Source: Mannheimia haemolytica
GTDB taxonomy: Bacteria; Pseudomonadota; Gammaproteobacteria; Enterobacterales; Pasteurellaceae
Length of the DNA: 64,000 nucleotides
Assembly: GCF_004342115.1 (NCBI RefSeq)
Contig: NZ_SMAC01000005.1
Location: 1-64,000 of the forward strand
Direction: 5' to 3'
The position numbers and the translations under genes are program-made. The notes under the pieces are model-generated. The model ran no database searches and had not been told where the DNA came from. It saw only the letters and a program-made list of their open reading frames with translations. Positions 63,165 through 64,000 of this stretch are shown in pieces; position 1 is the first letter of the stretch, and the number at the start of each line of letters is the position of its first letter.

Positions 63165-64000
63165 ATGAAAAAACATCAACCCATCAAAGGGGCTATGGCA
63201 ATTATTACCGCAGGTGTATTATTTGCCTGTATCAATACCTTAATTCCCAAATTAACGTCCATTTCACCAATTGATTCGAGTGTGATTGCACTGGTGCAAT
63301 ATTTAGTCGCCTTTATTTTCCTCGTACCCAGTATGAATAATATCGGTTTCTTCTCTTCATTAAAAACCGAGCATTTTGGGCAACACTGTTTTCGGATTTT
63401 TCTATCTGCGATTGGTATTCAATGTTGGACAATGGCACTCGCTAACCAATTACCTATTTGGCAGGGCATAGCGTTATTGATGACTTCGCCATTGTTTGTG
63501 ACCATCGGCTCCGGTCTGTTTTTAAAAGAGAAAGTGGATAAAAAGCGTTGGATTGCAACTGCAATGGGGTTTGTTGGGGCAATGATTATTCTAGAGCCTT
63601 GGAGCGATTATTTTGAAATGATTGCACTGTTGCCGATTGCTGCTGCTTTTTTCTGGGCAGGTTATTCGCTAATGGTGAAAAAACTCTCTCGCTACGATAG
63701 CCCAACTACGATGGTCGCTTATCTGTTTATTCTAATTACGCCTTTTAATTTGTTGATTGCACTCACGAACCTTAGCCCTAGTGGGTTTAGTCTGCCTTCT
63801 TGGAGCGATTTCGGCTTTTTAATCTTACTCGGTTTCTTTACGGCGTTAGCACAACTGGCGGTAGCCAAAGCCTACAGTGTAGCAGATGCTTCCTACATTC
63901 AGCCGTTTGATTTTATTAAATTGCCGCTGAATGTATTAGCCGGTTGGCTTGTATTTAACTGGGTGCCACCGGGTAAATTATGGCTAGGGGCAGCGATTAT
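63165..64000 (+). CDS. DMT-superfamily (EamA) transporter, partial at the window edge
   Basis: The ATG at 63165 (AAAGGAG upstream) opens a frame that runs off the end of the window without a stop, at least 278 codons. The translation has about nine membrane helices in two repeats: GAMAIITAGVLFACINTL, then the EamA segment LANQLPIWQGIALLMTSPLFVTIGSGLFLKE, and the second repeat KAYSVADASYIQPFDFIKLPLNVLAGWLVF. Such exporters carry amino acids or other metabolites. The substrate is unknown. It follows argA by 53 bp with an uptake sequence between. Confidence 0.88.
   Translation, partial: MKKHQPIKGAMAIITAGVLFACINTLIPKLTSISPIDSSVIALVQYLVAFIFLVPSMNNIGFFSSLKTEHFGQHCFRIFLSAIGIQCWTMALANQLPIWQGIALLMTSPLFVTIGSGLFLKEKVDKKRWIATAMGFVGAMIILEPWSDYFEMIALLPIAAAFFWAGYSLMVKKLSRYDSPTTMVAYLFILITPFNLLIALTNLSPSGFSLPSWSDFGFLILLGFFTALAQLAVAKAYSVADASYIQPFDFIKLPLNVLAGWLVFNWVPPGKLWLGAAI

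Overview
The window looks like the chromosome of a Pasteurellaceae bacterium. It carries many copies of the DNA-uptake core ACAAGCGGT and its complement, several as inverted pairs behind genes. This is the core known from the Actinobacillus pleuropneumoniae / Mannheimia / Bibersteinia clade, as opposed to AAGTGCGGT of Haemophilus influenzae. The genes are AT-rich and close to their enterobacterial orthologs. I cannot name the species from sequence alone.

Layout. 1-600: a truncated tyrosine-integrase start beside a tRNA-Ile2(CAU) gene, the edge of an integrated element. 660-4900: pgeF, ridA, yejK, bamE, gdhA. 5000-12100: a sugar-type locus with a LacI regulator fused to a solute-binding-protein-like domain, converging on a minus-strand operon (periplasmic GDPD-family phosphodiesterase, UhpT-like organophosphate antiporter, galT, frameshifted MFS permease). 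The operon promoter shows a perfect CRP site and two perfect LacI-type operators. 12300-23500: glnS, a small SDR/NTF2/LysR locus, efp and its modification enzyme gene epmB, asnS, then sbcB, a UDG-family gene and rnm. 23500-26800: an efe-type iron locus (efeM, efeB, and an interrupted FTR1-associated-like gene without a permease) and a ParD gene followed by a wrecked parE. 26900-41400: uvrB, purK/asparaginase/purE under a PurR box, sspAB, an orphan TrpX-like binding protein under a TrpR operator, topA, yvcK, perM. 41500-51100: arfA with its self-limiting hairpin, bioD, a ROK regulator, rnd, lrp, ftsK, ypfJ, a TrpR-operator-controlled DAHP synthase gene, tsaB.

51100-57200: a sulfatase module. 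It contains a TauE/SafE exporter, a divergent Crp/Fnr-type regulator, a sodium:solute symporter, a cytoplasmic Cys-type sulfatase and a radical-SAM sulfatase-maturating enzyme. The expected logic is import of a sulfated (or related) ester, hydrolysis inside the cell, and export of the sulfur anion. The last three genes are visibly richer in GC and C-ending codons than their surroundings. 57200-64000: tdk, zapB, glpX, an XRE regulator, pepP with an 89-bp tandem duplication of its 3' end, a YegP-like gene, argA and a partial DMT exporter.

The least ordinary pieces are the LacI-SBP fusion with its phosphodiester/hexose-phosphate/galT operon, the sulfatase module, two TrpR operators 16 kb apart, and several decaying genes (integrase, MFS permease, FTR1-associated gene, parE). 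Functions were assigned by recognising protein families and motifs by eye; no database search was run.
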